DNA of 50,283 bases from Celeribacter persicus (GTDB lineage: Bacteria > Pseudomonadota > Alphaproteobacteria > Rhodobacterales > Rhodobacteraceae): the NCBI RefSeq assembly GCF_003050785.1, contig NZ_QAOH01000021.1, positions 1 through 50,283 on the forward strand, given 5' to 3'. Both the position numbers and the translations under genes were made by a program. Numbering within the stretch: the stretch's first letter is position 1; each line of letters starts with the position of its first letter. Shown here one piece after another: positions 25,816 to 34,526 of the stretch. The notes below the pieces were generated by a model. That model had not been told where the DNA came from. It saw nothing but the letters and a program-made list of their open reading frames with translations, and did not search any database.

Positions 25816-26757
25816 ATGAAGACTTCTCACCTGACCACCCCTTTCCTGTCCCGTCGCCATCTCCTGCTCGGCGCGGCCAGCCTGCCCGTGGCCGCCAGCC
25901 TGCCCTTCGCCGCCCGTGCCGAAGCCCCGATGATGGGGGCTGCACTCGCCCCCTATCGTCGGTTCAAACTCGGCGCTTTCGAGGTCACAACCCTGCTCGC
26001 GGGCACCCGCACCGTGCCCGATCCGCATACGATCTTCGGCCTGAATGCGACGGATGAGGAGTTCACCGCCGCCTCGGAGGCGAATTTCATCCCTTCTGAC
26101 GCCGCGCAATTCTTTTTCACCCCCACACTTGTGAACACCGGCTCCGAGTTGATCCTGTTCGACACCGGACTGGCCCCGGAGGGCATCGTCAGCGCGCTCT
26201 CTGCCGCAGGCTACGCCCCCGATCAGGTGGACCGCGTGGTGATCACCCATATGCATGGCGACCATATCGGCGGGATTTATGCCGACGCGCCCACCTTCGC
26301 CAATGCCGCCTATGCGACCGGCAGCGTCGAAATGGATCACTGGGATATGTCCGGAAATGACGGGTTCGAGGCCAAAATCCGCCCGCTTCAGGACCGCTTC
26401 GACCTACTCAAAGAAGGTTCTGAGGTCGCTTCCGGCATCACAGCTATGGAGGCCTTCGGACACACGCCGGGCCACATGGCCTTCCATCTCGAAAGCGAGG
26501 GCGAACGCCTGATCCTCGGCGCGGATTTTGCCAACCACTACATCTATTCGCTCGCCCATCCCGACTGGGAAGTGCTTTATGACGCGGACAAGGCCACCGC
26601 CGCCAAGACCCGGCGCAAAATGCTCGACATGATGGCCACGGACCGCGTGCCCTTCATCGGCTATCACATGCCCTTCCCGGCTCTGGGATACGTTCGCGCG
26701 ACAGACAGCAGTTTCGAATATGTCCCCGCCAGTTATCAGACCATGATCGAGAGCTGA
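25816..26757 (+). CDS. Tat-exported metallo-beta-lactamase-fold hydrolase
   Basis: A 313-residue protein with a twin-arginine signal peptide (LSRRHLLLGAASLPVAA, probable cleavage after ARA near residue 35), so it should act in the periplasm. The metal motif HMHGDHIGG starts at residue 145; GHTPGHMAF and LGADFANH supply further ligands. This pattern suits quorum-quenching-lactonase-like and similar MBL hydrolases, but the substrate cannot be named. GGGAGGA lies upstream of the ATG. It stands alone between the zincin gene and the PfkB gene. Confidence 0.9.
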   Translation: MKTSHLTTPFLSRRHLLLGAASLPVAASLPFAARAEAPMMGAALAPYRRFKLGAFEVTTLLAGTRTVPDPHTIFGLNATDEEFTAASEANFIPSDAAQFFFTPTLVNTGSELILFDTGLAPEGIVSALSAAGYAPDQVDRVVITHMHGDHIGGIYADAPTFANAAYATGSVEMDHWDMSGNDGFEAKIRPLQDRFDLLKEGSEVASGITAMEAFGHTPGHMAFHLESEGERLILGADFANHYIYSLAHPDWEVLYDADKATAAKTRRKMLDMMATDRVPFIGYHMPFPALGYVRATDSSFEYVPASYQTMIES

Positions 26758-26927
26758 TCAAAGCCTGAGCGTTCGGGTTCTGTGTTGCGCAAAAACCAGA
26801 CGCGGAACCCGATATTGCTGACATGCATCAGGGCTGTTAACGCTATCCGGGGTAGGCTAGGGTCGGGAGGCATGTGAATCATGCCCCTGACACGCGCTTC
26901 GGGCAGATACGAAACGGTTGGCAAAAA

Positions 26928-27881
26928 ATGGTCCAGATTCTGACAATTACCCTGAACCCGACGGTGGACCTGTCCACCACGACCGCCACCGTCAGCGCAG
27001 GTCCCAAGCTGCGGTGCACACACCCTGAGGCCGATCCGGGCGGAGGTGGCATCAACGTGTCCCGCGCGATCAAATTCCTCGGTGGCGAAAGCACGGCCTT
27101 CACCGCCGTGGGCGGCGAAACCGGCGCGCATCTGTTGCGGCTTCTGGCCGAGGAACATGTGCGGTTTACCGCCTTTTCCGTCACCGGCGGCGCCACCCGC
27201 CAATCCATCGCCGTGACCGAACAACAAACCGGCAAGCAATATCGTTTCGTCATGCCCGGGCCTTACTGGCATCACGAGATGGTCGATGAATCGCTCAACG
27301 CTATCGTGCAGGCCGCGCCGCTCGGCGGGGTCGTCGTGCTGTCCGGCTCGCAACCGCCGGGAGTGCCGATGGATTACCCCGCGCGCCTCTCGCGTCATCT
27401 GGCGGCAAAGGGCGTGCAATTGTTCGTGGACACCTCCGGCAAGCCACTGCACGAGCTGACGAAAAACCCGGCCAATCCCTATGTGCTGCGCATGGACGAT
27501 GTCGAGGCAGAGGATCTCGCCGGGCGCAAACTTCCCACCCGCAAGGACACCGCCGATTTCGCCAGTGAACTGGTGGCACGCGGCGTGGCGGAAAATGTCA
27601 TCGTCGCCCGCGGAGCCGACGGCTCGACGCTGGTCAACAAGGAGGGACGCTGGCACGCCTCCCGCGCCATCCCCGCCGAAGACGTGGTCTCTGCCGTGGG
27701 GGCGGGAGACAGTTTCGTCGGCGCATTTTCTCTCGCCCTCACCCGAGGCGACACGATGCAGCAGGCGCTGTGCTTTGGCACCTCGGCGGCCTCGTCCGCC
27801 GTCATGTCCCCCGGAACCCAGCTTTGCAACCGTGAACAGGTCGAGCAGCTTTTACCAGGCTGCGAACTGGTCGAGGTCTGA
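26928..27881 (+). CDS. PfkB-family sugar kinase (1-phosphofructokinase / hexose-6-phosphate kinase type)
   Basis: A 317-residue ribokinase-fold kinase. QILTITLNPTVDLSTTT at the start and GGGGINVSRAIKFLGG near 40-55 identify the phosphofructokinase/tagatose kinase branch. The ATP and catalytic motif is AVGAGDSFVGAF near residue 255, with the catalytic aspartate in GAGD. ATG 26928 fits the family N-terminus but has no clear ribosome site, whereas GTG 26874 has GGGAGG just upstream, so the protein could be 18 residues longer. No PTS or aldolase gene is adjacent, so I do not name fruK or pfkB. It converges with the Hsp70-like gene, 5 bases apart, over a small hairpin. Confidence 0.9.
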   Translation: MVQILTITLNPTVDLSTTTATVSAGPKLRCTHPEADPGGGGINVSRAIKFLGGESTAFTAVGGETGAHLLRLLAEEHVRFTAFSVTGGATRQSIAVTEQQTGKQYRFVMPGPYWHHEMVDESLNAIVQAAPLGGVVVLSGSQPPGVPMDYPARLSRHLAAKGVQLFVDTSGKPLHELTKNPANPYVLRMDDVEAEDLAGRKLPTRKDTADFASELVARGVAENVIVARGADGSTLVNKEGRWHASRAIPAEDVVSAVGAGDSFVGAFSLALTRGDTMQQALCFGTSAASSAVMSPGTQLCNREQVEQLLPGCELVEV

Positions 27882-27886
27882 GCGCG

Positions 27887-29122
27887 TCACGCGCCCTCAG
27901 CCGAAGCCAGCGCCAGACCGTCGACCACCGCCGTGAACGCCTCACCGCGCAAGGGCCGCGCTGCGGGAAGCACGGCTTCACAGGCCTTCTCGACCACATG
28001 CATCAGGGACGAACCGCCGACATAGACGACCGCCCCAACCGCTTCCGGTGCCAGATCCGCCCGGAGCAGTGTTTCTAAAATCGCCTCTTCAAGCTCCACG
28101 CGATAAGGCGCAAGGTCCTCGGCTAATGCCGCCGGCGTCAGCGCCGCAGACAGCCCCTTTTCCACCAGCGACAGGTCGATCTCTGCGGCGTCCCCGCCAT
28201 TGGCGACGATCTTCGCCGCCTCAACCGCGAATGCCACGTCATGACCAAGCTCGGCTTCGATCACCTCGACCAGACGCGCGAGCTTGTCCGGCTCAACCGC
28301 GTGGGCATAGAGATCGCGCACCTTCATCAGCGTCTCCCGCGTGTAAAGAAACGGAATTTTCTGCCAACTCGCCAGGTCGTTGAAAATCTGCGTCGGCATC
28401 GGCAAAAGCCCCTCACCCAGTGTGCGCCGGAGCTCGGTCCCCGCCCCGAAAAGCGGCATGGCATGGGCAAGGCTCAGCGTCCGGTCGAAATGCGTCCCCC
28501 CAAGGCGAATGCCGTGGGATGACAGGATGTCGACCTGCCCCTTGTCCTTGCGAAACAGGGTGAAATCCGAGGTGCCGCCGCCGATGTCGACGACGAGGCC
28601 GATTTCTCCCGGCCTCAGATCCTGCGACGCAAGCGCCGCCGCTTCCGGTTCGGCGAGGAACCGAATGCGCTTGAACCCGGCCATTTCATAGGCCTCGCGC
28701 AGATCGCGTTCGGCCTGCGCATCGCGTTCGGGGTCCTTTGAGTGAAAATGTACCGGACGACCGGAAACGACGCCCGTCACGGGTTGGCGAAGCTGATCTT
28801 CGGTGCGTTGTTTCAGCGTTGCGAGGAATTGCGCGATCACATCCAGAAGGCTCTGACGCTTGCCGCCAATGGGGCGCGTCTCGCGCAGGAGCGACGTGCC
28901 CAGAACGGATTTCAGCGCCCGCATATAACGGCCTTCCTCACCGTCAATCAGCGCCTTGTTCGCCGCCGATCCGAGCCGCATGTTTCCTCTGGGATCGAAA
29001 AACACCGCCGTGGGCAGGGTCTTTTCTCCCGGCTCCAGTTCGACAAGCCAGGGTGCGCCATTAACCGCAAGGCCAAGCGCAGAATTCGATGTGCCGAAGT
29101 CGATACCGACAGTAAGCTCCAT
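27887..29122 (-). CDS. Hsp70-family protein (YegD-like)
   Basis: A 411-residue protein with the actin-like ATPase fold of DnaK but no substrate-binding domain (DnaK is about 630). Phosphate-1 GIDFGTSNSALG is at the start, phosphate-2 [14 protein letters not shown] near 190, and VYVGGSS near 375. This suits the YegD group of divergent Hsp70-like ATPases of unknown role. ATG 29122 is chosen because GGAGG lies upstream. An interrupted palindrome with four TTAA lies about 100 bases upstream and may belong to its promoter. Confidence 0.9.
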   Translation of the reverse strand: MELTVGIDFGTSNSALGLAVNGAPWLVELEPGEKTLPTAVFFDPRGNMRLGSAANKALIDGEEGRYMRALKSVLGTSLLRETRPIGGKRQSLLDVIAQFLATLKQRTEDQLRQPVTGVVSGRPVHFHSKDPERDAQAERDLREAYEMAGFKRIRFLAEPEAAALASQDLRPGEIGLVVDIGGGTSDFTLFRKDKGQVDILSSHGIRLGGTHFDRTLSLAHAMPLFGAGTELRRTLGEGLLPMPTQIFNDLASWQKIPFLYTRETLMKVRDLYAHAVEPDKLARLVEVIEAELGHDVAFAVEAAKIVANGGDAAEIDLSLVEKGLSAALTPAALAEDLAPYRVELEEAILETLLRADLAPEAVGAVVYVGGSSLMHVVEKACEAVLPAARPLRGEAFTAVVDGLALASAEGA

Positions 29123-29213
29123 GGCGTGCCTCCAGATGGAAAGCGCGCTGTCTAACGCTCTGCGACGCACAGAGCAAGAGAGATCGCCCCCTGAATCCCC
29201 CGCATTCCTTTCT

Positions 29214-29248
29214 CCGCGTTAAGGTTAATCAGATTAAGGTTAACGCGG
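29214..29248. repeat. 35-bp interrupted palindrome containing four TTAA
   Basis: CCGCGTTAA and TTAACGCGG are perfect 9-bp arms. Between them GG/GG mismatches flank another TTAA/TTAA pairing around a five-base centre TCAGA. The element lies 40 bases past the nadE stop and 92 bases before the Hsp70-like start, both on the minus strand. It may be a terminator without T-run or an operator for the downstream gene. Confidence 0.6.
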
Positions 29249-29288
29249 GAAAAGAGAGATGCTCAGTGAGACGTCTTGAACCGACGAC

Positions 29289-30947
29289 TTAGCTCGGATC
29301 GCGCCAGTGGCTTGCGATCGGATAGCGCCGGTCGAGCCAGAAGGCGCGCGGCGTCAGACGTGTGCCGGGTGCGGACTGGAAGCGTTTGTATTCAGAGATG
29401 TAGAGAAGATGTTCGACCTTTTTGACCGTCGCCCGGTCGAACCCGGCTTCGACCAGATCGGATACGCTTTCCTCGCGATCCACCAGCCCTGCGAGGATCG
29501 CATCGAGCACCTCGTAGGGCGGCAGGCTGTCCTCGTCTTTCTGATCGGGGCGCAACTCGGCCGAGGGCGGTTTGTCGATGATCGACACGGGGATGACCTC
29601 CCCTTCCGGCCCTTTCATCCAGTCGCGGTGATTGGCATTGCGCCAACGGCATTGCTCGAACACCCGCGTCTTGTAGAGATCCTTGATCGGATTATAGCCG
29701 CCGTTCATATCGCCATAGATCGTGCAATAGCCCACGGCCATTTCCGATTTGTTGCCGGTTGTCAGCAACATGGACCCGAACTTGTTCGACAGCGCCATGA
29801 GCAGCAGCCCACGCAGACGCGACTGGATGTTTTCCTCGGTCGTGTCGAAAGGCAGATCGCCGAAGATCGGCGCGAGCGTTTCTGTGATCGCATTGCGGCC
29901 CTGGCTGATCGGCACAAAATCATAACGGCATCCCAGACGGGTCGCGATGTCCTTGGCGTCGTCCAGCGAACTCTGCGAGGTGTATTCCGACGGCAGCATC
30001 ACACAATGCACGTTCTCCGCGCCGATGGCATCGGTGGCAATCGTGGCGACAATCGCCGAGTCGATCCCTCCCGAAAGGCCAAGCACCACCTTTTTGAACC
30101 CGGTCTTCCCGAGATAATCGCGCAGGCTCTGGACCATAGCGCGATAGTCCTGCTCCCACTCGTCGGGCTGATGGGTGATCTCGCCTTCCGAGGCGACCCA
30201 TTTGCCGCCCTCTTTCACGAAATCCACATGGCGCAGACAGGTCTCGAAAGCCGGAAGGATATGCGCGGGCTTGCCGTGACGATTGATCACGAAAGAGCCG
30301 CCATCGAACACCTGATCGTCCTGCCCTCCGACCATGTTGAGATAAACAAGAGGTACGTCATTCTCGATCACCCGCGACACCATGTGGGTGAGCCGGGTGT
30401 TGAATTTGTTGCGATAATAGGGCGAGCCATTGGGCACCAAAAGGATTTCCGCGCCGCTCTCCACCTGCGCCTCGGCAACGTCCTCGTACCACGCGTCTTC
30501 GCAGATCGGCGAGCCGATGCGCAGCGGGCCGATGGCATAGGGTCCTTCGAATGGGCCGGACGCAAAAAGACGTTTCTCGTCGAACACCTTGTAATTCGGC
30601 AGGTGATGTTTGCGCAGCACCTGTTTGACGCGCCCTCCGGCCAAAATCCAATAGCCGTTGTAAAGCGCATCGCCATAGAAATAGGGCGCGCCTACACCGA
30701 TGGCCGGACCGTCCAAGGTCAACGCAGCCAGTTCTTCGGCCTTCGCCATGGCCGTATTGACCAGCGCGGGCTTCATCACAAGATCCTGCGGTTGATAGCC
30801 GATGAGGAACAATTCCGGGAAGACGATCATATCCGCCCCCGCCGCCTTCGCCGTGGCATGGGCCTCACGCACCTGCTGCGCATTGGCGTCGATCGCCCCC
30901 ACGGTTGGATTGAGCTGGGCGAGGGTAAGGCGAAAATTTTCGGTCAT
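29289..30947 (-). CDS. nadE: Glutamine-dependent NAD+ synthetase
   Basis: A 552-residue two-domain enzyme making NAD from deamido-NAD with glutamine as nitrogen donor. The N-terminal nitrilase-type glutaminase carries the Glu-Lys-Cys triad: Glu45 in FPELFL, Lys in LRKHHLPNYK near 115, Cys in SPICEDAWYED near 150. The C-terminal synthetase has the PP-loop LSGGIDSAIVATIA near residue 293. The start MTENFRLTLAQLNPTVGA is the conserved opening; the open frame extends to 31106 but that part is not family-like. Divergent from the MORN gene. Confidence 0.96.
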   Translation of the reverse strand: MTENFRLTLAQLNPTVGAIDANAQQVREAHATAKAAGADMIVFPELFLIGYQPQDLVMKPALVNTAMAKAEELAALTLDGPAIGVGAPYFYGDALYNGYWILAGGRVKQVLRKHHLPNYKVFDEKRLFASGPFEGPYAIGPLRIGSPICEDAWYEDVAEAQVESGAEILLVPNGSPYYRNKFNTRLTHMVSRVIENDVPLVYLNMVGGQDDQVFDGGSFVINRHGKPAHILPAFETCLRHVDFVKEGGKWVASEGEITHQPDEWEQDYRAMVQSLRDYLGKTGFKKVVLGLSGGIDSAIVATIATDAIGAENVHCVMLPSEYTSQSSLDDAKDIATRLGCRYDFVPISQGRNAITETLAPIFGDLPFDTTEENIQSRLRGLLLMALSNKFGSMLLTTGNKSEMAVGYCTIYGDMNGGYNPIKDLYKTRVFEQCRWRNANHRDWMKGPEGEVIPVSIIDKPPSAELRPDQKDEDSLPPYEVLDAILAGLVDREESVSDLVEAGFDRATVKKVEHLLYISEYKRFQSAPGTRLTPRAFWLDRRYPIASHWRDPS

Positions 30948-31124
30948 GGCACTCGTGCGTCCTGATATCTTGTGGCAAGGTTTAGCAGAATGACGCCCAA
31001 GGGAAAGCCGGTCACGGGAAAAACATTTGAAGCCCGGAGACCAAGCCCCTAGTCTGGCGCACGACCGAAGCCGCCCACCCAAGCGCACAGCGCCCAAGGC
31101 AGGCACCGGACCGAACTATCTGGG

Positions 31125-32600
31125 ATGGGACAGATTACAGTGACACGGATGCGCATTACGCTGACCGCGGCGACCCTGATCGGGCTGTCGCACCTGACCG
31201 CAACACCGCTCATGGCTCAGGACGACCGACCGGTGGAAACCCACCAGTTCGAAGAAGGTGGCATTTACGAAGGCACCTTCAAGGACGGGTTGCAGGACGG
31301 GGTCGGCACTTACCGGCTGCCCAACGGGTTCGAATACACCGGCGAATGGGTGATGGGCGAGATCAAGGGTCAGGGCATCGCACGGTTCACCGACGGATCG
31401 GTCTATGAAGGTGCCTTTGCCAAGGGCAAACCGGACGGATTCGGCAAGATCACCTATGCCGATGGCGGCACCTATGAGGGCGACTGGGTTGATGGCGAGG
31501 CCATCGGCTCCGGCGTCGCGGTCTATGCCAACGGCGTGAAATACGAGGGCGGCTTTCTCGCCGCCAAACACCATGGCCAAGGCCGGATGGAAAGCCCGAC
31601 GGGCTATGTCTACGAAGGCGGTTGGGTCAATGGCGTCAAGGAAGGCAAGGGCAAGATCACCTATCCCGAGGGCGCGACCTATGACGGCGAAATGGCCCGC
31701 GACATGCGTCACGGTCAGGGCATCCTGACCACGGACGAGGGCATGGTGCTCGACTGCAACTGGGTGGACAACCAATGCAACGGCACAGGCAAGATCACCC
31801 AGCCCAATGGCGATGTCTACGAGGGCGAGCTTGTGGCCGGCAAACGTCAGGGCATGGGCAAAGTGACCTATGCCAACGGCGATATCTATGAAGGCCAGTT
31901 CGACGATGACAAGCGCCACGGGCAAGGCACGTTCACCGGTGCGGACGGCTATCTCTATACCGGTCAGTGGGTCGACGGGCGGATCGAAGGCGAGGGACAG
32001 GTCACCTACCCCGACGGCTCGGTCTATGTCGGTCAGTTCAAGGACGACCTTTCTCACGGCAAGGGCAAGATCACCTATCCGAACGGCACCACCTATGAGG
32101 GCGACTGGCTCTACGGTGTGCCGGAGGGCGAGGGGATCGTGCAATATACCGGCGGTCTGACCTACGAAGGCGGGTTCAAGAACGCGCAAAGCCATGGATT
32201 CGGCAAGATGACCTATGCCGATGGCTTCGTCTACGAGGGCGACTGGGTCGAGGGGCAGCGTCAGGGCAAGGGCAAGGGCACCTATCCCGACGGCACGGTC
32301 TATGAGGGCGATTACGTCGCGGGCAAGCGCGAGGGGATCGGCACCATCGTGATGCCTTCGGGCTTCACCTATACCGGCGAGTGGAAAGACGGTGAAATTC
32401 AGGGGCGCGGCAAGGCCACCTATGCCAATGGCGACAGCTATGAGGGGCTGTTCGTGGCGGGCAAGGCCAACGGGCGCGGCACGATCACCTACAAGGACGG
32501 ACGCGTTGTCTCAGGCGACTGGGTCGATGGCGCGCTGGTGTCCGAGGATGCGGCTCCGGCAGAACCCGCCCCCGAAGACGCGCCCGCGGCCTCTGAGTAA
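31125..32600 (+). CDS. Secreted MORN-repeat protein
   Basis: A 491-residue protein made almost entirely of MORN repeats: 18 full 23-residue units and a partial one, most with the Y-E-G-x-W/F start and G-x-G-x-x-x-Y end (for example YEGDWVDGEAIGSGVAVYANG). A signal peptide (ITLTAATLIGLSHLTATPLMA) precedes them, so the protein is exported; an acidic, proline-rich tail ends it. Repeats 7 and 8 are degenerate and hold two cysteines (LDCNWVDNQCNG). MORN repeats form an extended beta sheet and mediate membrane or protein contacts. Start could be ATG 31125 or ATG 31149. Function unknown; may be a periplasmic or surface scaffold. Confidence 0.92.
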   Translation: MGQITVTRMRITLTAATLIGLSHLTATPLMAQDDRPVETHQFEEGGIYEGTFKDGLQDGVGTYRLPNGFEYTGEWVMGEIKGQGIARFTDGSVYEGAFAKGKPDGFGKITYADGGTYEGDWVDGEAIGSGVAVYANGVKYEGGFLAAKHHGQGRMESPTGYVYEGGWVNGVKEGKGKITYPEGATYDGEMARDMRHGQGILTTDEGMVLDCNWVDNQCNGTGKITQPNGDVYEGELVAGKRQGMGKVTYANGDIYEGQFDDDKRHGQGTFTGADGYLYTGQWVDGRIEGEGQVTYPDGSVYVGQFKDDLSHGKGKITYPNGTTYEGDWLYGVPEGEGIVQYTGGLTYEGGFKNAQSHGFGKMTYADGFVYEGDWVEGQRQGKGKGTYPDGTVYEGDYVAGKREGIGTIVMPSGFTYTGEWKDGEIQGRGKATYANGDSYEGLFVAGKANGRGTITYKDGRVVSGDWVDGALVSEDAAPAEPAPEDAPAASE

Positions 32601-32743
32601 TCCGCACCGAAACACACAGCCTAAAGCGCCCCGCCTTTAACCTGAGCTATCAGATAAAGGTGGGGCCCGTACAACGCTCATATCTTGCACTGCGTTTCGC
32701 CAAAAGCTGTGTCTCAGTTTTTGTGGCAGAACGCTTTATCTCA
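32601..32743. other. Leader-in spacer between convergent MORN and sqr genes
   Basis: Nothing gene-like is seen here. The stretch lies between the MORN stop and two strong hairpins that end transcription from both sides. Confidence 0.4.
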
Positions 32744-32771
32744 AAAAGGCGGCTCATCCCGGCCGCCTTTT
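32744..32771. terminator. Bidirectional terminator between the MORN and sqr genes
   Basis: AAAAGGCGGC and GCCGCCTTTT are perfect 10-bp arms around an 8-base loop, with an A-run before and a T-run after, so it should work on both strands for these convergent genes. Confidence 0.85.
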
Positions 32772-32780
32772 CCTTTGACC

Positions 32781-32811
32781 AAAACCCTCCCGACGACGTG
32801 CGCCGGGAGGG
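32781..32811 (-). terminator. Second terminator, after sqr
   Basis: CCCTCCCG and CGGGAGGG form an 8-bp stem around 11 bases; on the minus strand it is followed by TTTT. It lies 23 bases past the sqr stop and is the proximal terminator for that gene. Confidence 0.78.
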
Positions 32812-32833
32812 GGCCGATCCATGTGCGGATGGA

Positions 32834-34105
32834 TCAGGACTTCAGCTTGTTGACCTTCATGATCTTCATGATCATGCGTTCGTAGAACGGCTCGGACACA
32901 CCGCGTTTCACCTTGCGCATGAAATACCACTCGAAACCGAGCTTCGCCCAATGCACCCATTTGCCGTGGCCCGCCCAGTTGACGTTGCGCGGCGGATTCT
33001 GCGGCATGGCAAGAAAAGCTGCGCCCCCGTCACCGAAGTCGGCGAGGCAAAGCGCGTTCCAGGTGGCAAGATTCTTCGGCTCCTCGCCCTTCATGATCAG
33101 CGGAATGTTATGCGCCGTCGCGGTCACCATGCTTTCGATCATGAACCCGGTTTTCGGCACACCGGTCGGGATCACGGTCGGCTCTTTCGGCGCAATCGCG
33201 ATACAAACGCCAATGCCGAAAATGTTCGGATAGGTCGGGTTGCGCTGGAACTCGTCGACGATGACGAAGCCGCGCGGGTTCACCAGCCCCTCGATGCCCA
33301 TCAACGCCGGAATGCCGCGGAAAGCCGGAAGCAGCATGGAATAAGCAAACGGGATCTCATGTTCCTTCACCGGATTGCCATACTGGTCATGCTCGGTGAC
33401 GAAGACCTTGCCGTCTTCGAACTTGTTGGTCTTGGCGTTGGTGATCCAGCGGATCGACCGGTCGCGCATGATGCTCTCCAGCATCCCCTTGGTGTCCCCC
33501 ACTCCGCCAAGGCCGAGATGGCCGATATACGGCTCCGGGGTTACAAAGGTCATCGGCACCTTGTCGCGGATTTTCCGGCGGCGCAGATCGGTGTCGATGG
33601 TCATGGCATATTCATAGGCCGGGCCGAAACAGGACGCGCCCTGCACTGCTCCCACTACGATCGGCCCCGGATTGGCGCAGAAATCTTCCCATTTATCGCC
33701 CGACTCGGCGGCATGTTCGACATGGCAAACGGAATGGGTATAGCCTGCGGGGCCAAAGCCCTCGATCTCGTCAAAGGCCAGATCCGGTCCGGTCGCCAGC
33801 ACGAGATAATCGTAGGTAACCTCACGCCCGGAGGCCAGAGTGATCTTGTTCTCTTTCGGATCGAGCGCCACCGCCCCGTCACAAATAAAGTCGATGCCCC
33901 GCCGTTTCATGATCGGTTCAAGCTCGATGGTCAGATCATCCTTTTTGCGCCAACCGACACCCGCCCAGGGGTTCGATGGCGTGAACTGGAAATAGCTCTT
34001 GTTGGAAATGACCGTAATCCTGTCATCCTTGCCCACGGTTTCCTTCAACTCATAGGCCTGAATGGTGCCGCCAAGACCTGCCCCGAGCACGACGATATGT
34101 GCCAT
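32834..34105 (-). CDS. sqr: Sulfide:quinone oxidoreductase-type flavoprotein
   Basis: A 423-residue FAD protein. The Rossmann loop VVLGAGLGGTIQAYEL is at the N-terminus and LVLATGPDLAF near 101-111. Three cysteines, Cys127 (HSVCHVE), Cys159 (GASCFGP) and Cys353 (NALCLAD), fall almost exactly at the places of the catalytic cysteines 128, 160 and 356 of the Acidithiobacillus enzyme. It therefore probably oxidises sulfide and passes electrons to quinone at the membrane; its C-terminus (WYFMRKVKRGV and beyond) is amphipathic and basic. ATG 34105 has AAGGGAGA upstream. An ATTC-N8-GAAT element lies 134 bases ahead. Confidence 0.88.
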   Translation of the reverse strand: MAHIVVLGAGLGGTIQAYELKETVGKDDRITVISNKSYFQFTPSNPWAGVGWRKKDDLTIELEPIMKRRGIDFICDGAVALDPKENKITLASGREVTYDYLVLATGPDLAFDEIEGFGPAGYTHSVCHVEHAAESGDKWEDFCANPGPIVVGAVQGASCFGPAYEYAMTIDTDLRRRKIRDKVPMTFVTPEPYIGHLGLGGVGDTKGMLESIMRDRSIRWITNAKTNKFEDGKVFVTEHDQYGNPVKEHEIPFAYSMLLPAFRGIPALMGIEGLVNPRGFVIVDEFQRNPTYPNIFGIGVCIAIAPKEPTVIPTGVPKTGFMIESMVTATAHNIPLIMKGEEPKNLATWNALCLADFGDGGAAFLAMPQNPPRNVNWAGHGKWVHWAKLGFEWYFMRKVKRGVSEPFYERMIMKIMKVNKLKS

Positions 34106-34355
34106 TATAGTCTCCCTTCCTGAAAAGCCTCCGCCTGTCCGGGTCAGCATTCCCTGCGGAGTGAGATGCATTGATCATAACACAGCTTTTAAGAGTACCG
34201 GTTTGATTTCGGTCGCATTCGAGTCGGTATACAATCGTATTCAAGATTATGAATAAGTTAATGTTGGCATTTTGCAACGTGACGACATGCCGCAGAGGCA
34301 GCAGATCGGAAATAAGGGGTTTTCAACCGCCCCCCGCAGGGTATATTCCAGCCTC
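34106..34355. other. Divergent promoter region between sqr and the leuA leader
   Basis: This A+T-rich spacer separates sqr (minus) from the leu leader (plus). It holds the ATTC-N8-GAAT element and TTATGATC near 34175-34182 on the minus strand, a possible -10 region for sqr. No gene is seen. Confidence 0.4.
34239..34254 (-). promoter_or_regulatory. Possible SqrR/BigR-type operator ahead of sqr
   Basis: ATTC-AAGATTAT-GAAT matches the ATTC-N8-GAAT pattern reported for SqrR, the persulfide-sensing ArsR-family repressor of Rhodobacter that controls sqr. It is part of a TATTCA / TGAATA inverted pair. The distance to the sqr start is 134 bases, so a fairly long leader is implied. No sqrR gene is in the window. 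Confidence 0.55.
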
Positions 34356-34439
34356 ATGACGATGATGGCTCATATCCCTTCCCAAGCCCTGCGCCCCTGC
34401 GCAGCGCTGCGTCATGGCCTTCTTCTTAGCTGCCTCTGA
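34356..34439 (+). CDS. Leucine leader peptide of leuA (27 residues)
   Basis: A short frame ATG 34356 to TGA 34437-34439 upstream of leuA encodes 27 residues ending G-L-L-L-S-C-L, with three consecutive CTT and a final CTC before the stop, plus two earlier CTG. A run of leucine codons next to the stop, directly before a strong hairpin and the leucine biosynthesis gene leuA, is the signature of a leader peptide for ribosome-mediated attenuation. The ATG at 34356 is followed by further in-frame ATGs at 34362 and 34365, so the exact start is open. Confidence 0.8.
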   Translation: MTMMAHIPSQALRPCAALRHGLLLSCL

Positions 34440-34466
34440 GCGTGCCTTCGGCGCGAGGCTCAGAGG
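34433..34466 (+). promoter_or_regulatory. Attenuator-like hairpin overlapping the leader peptide stop
   Basis: CCTCTGAGC (34433-34441) and GCTCAGAGG (34458-34466) are perfect 9-bp arms; CGTGCC and GGCGCG can pair inside around a TTC loop. The left arm contains the final leucine codon and the stop codon of the leader, so ribosome position would decide whether it forms. An upstream self-complementary CGCAGCGCTGCG (34400-34411) could be an alternative partner. No T-run follows, so a classical intrinsic terminator is not shown. Confidence 0.65.
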
Positions 34467-34526
34467 TGACCGTATGCGCCGACCCTGCACAGCACAAAAG
34501 CTAAGAACAACGAGAGAGATTTCAAA

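Noticed and set aside
29214-29248. CtrA binding site
   Set aside because: CtrA sites are TTAA-N7-TTAA; spacings here are 2, 5 and 11 bases, so the match fails.
31116-32195. Long minus-strand open frame opposite the MORN gene
   Set aside because: Its hydrophobic repeats are the mirror of the MORN repeats in another frame; no ribosome site.
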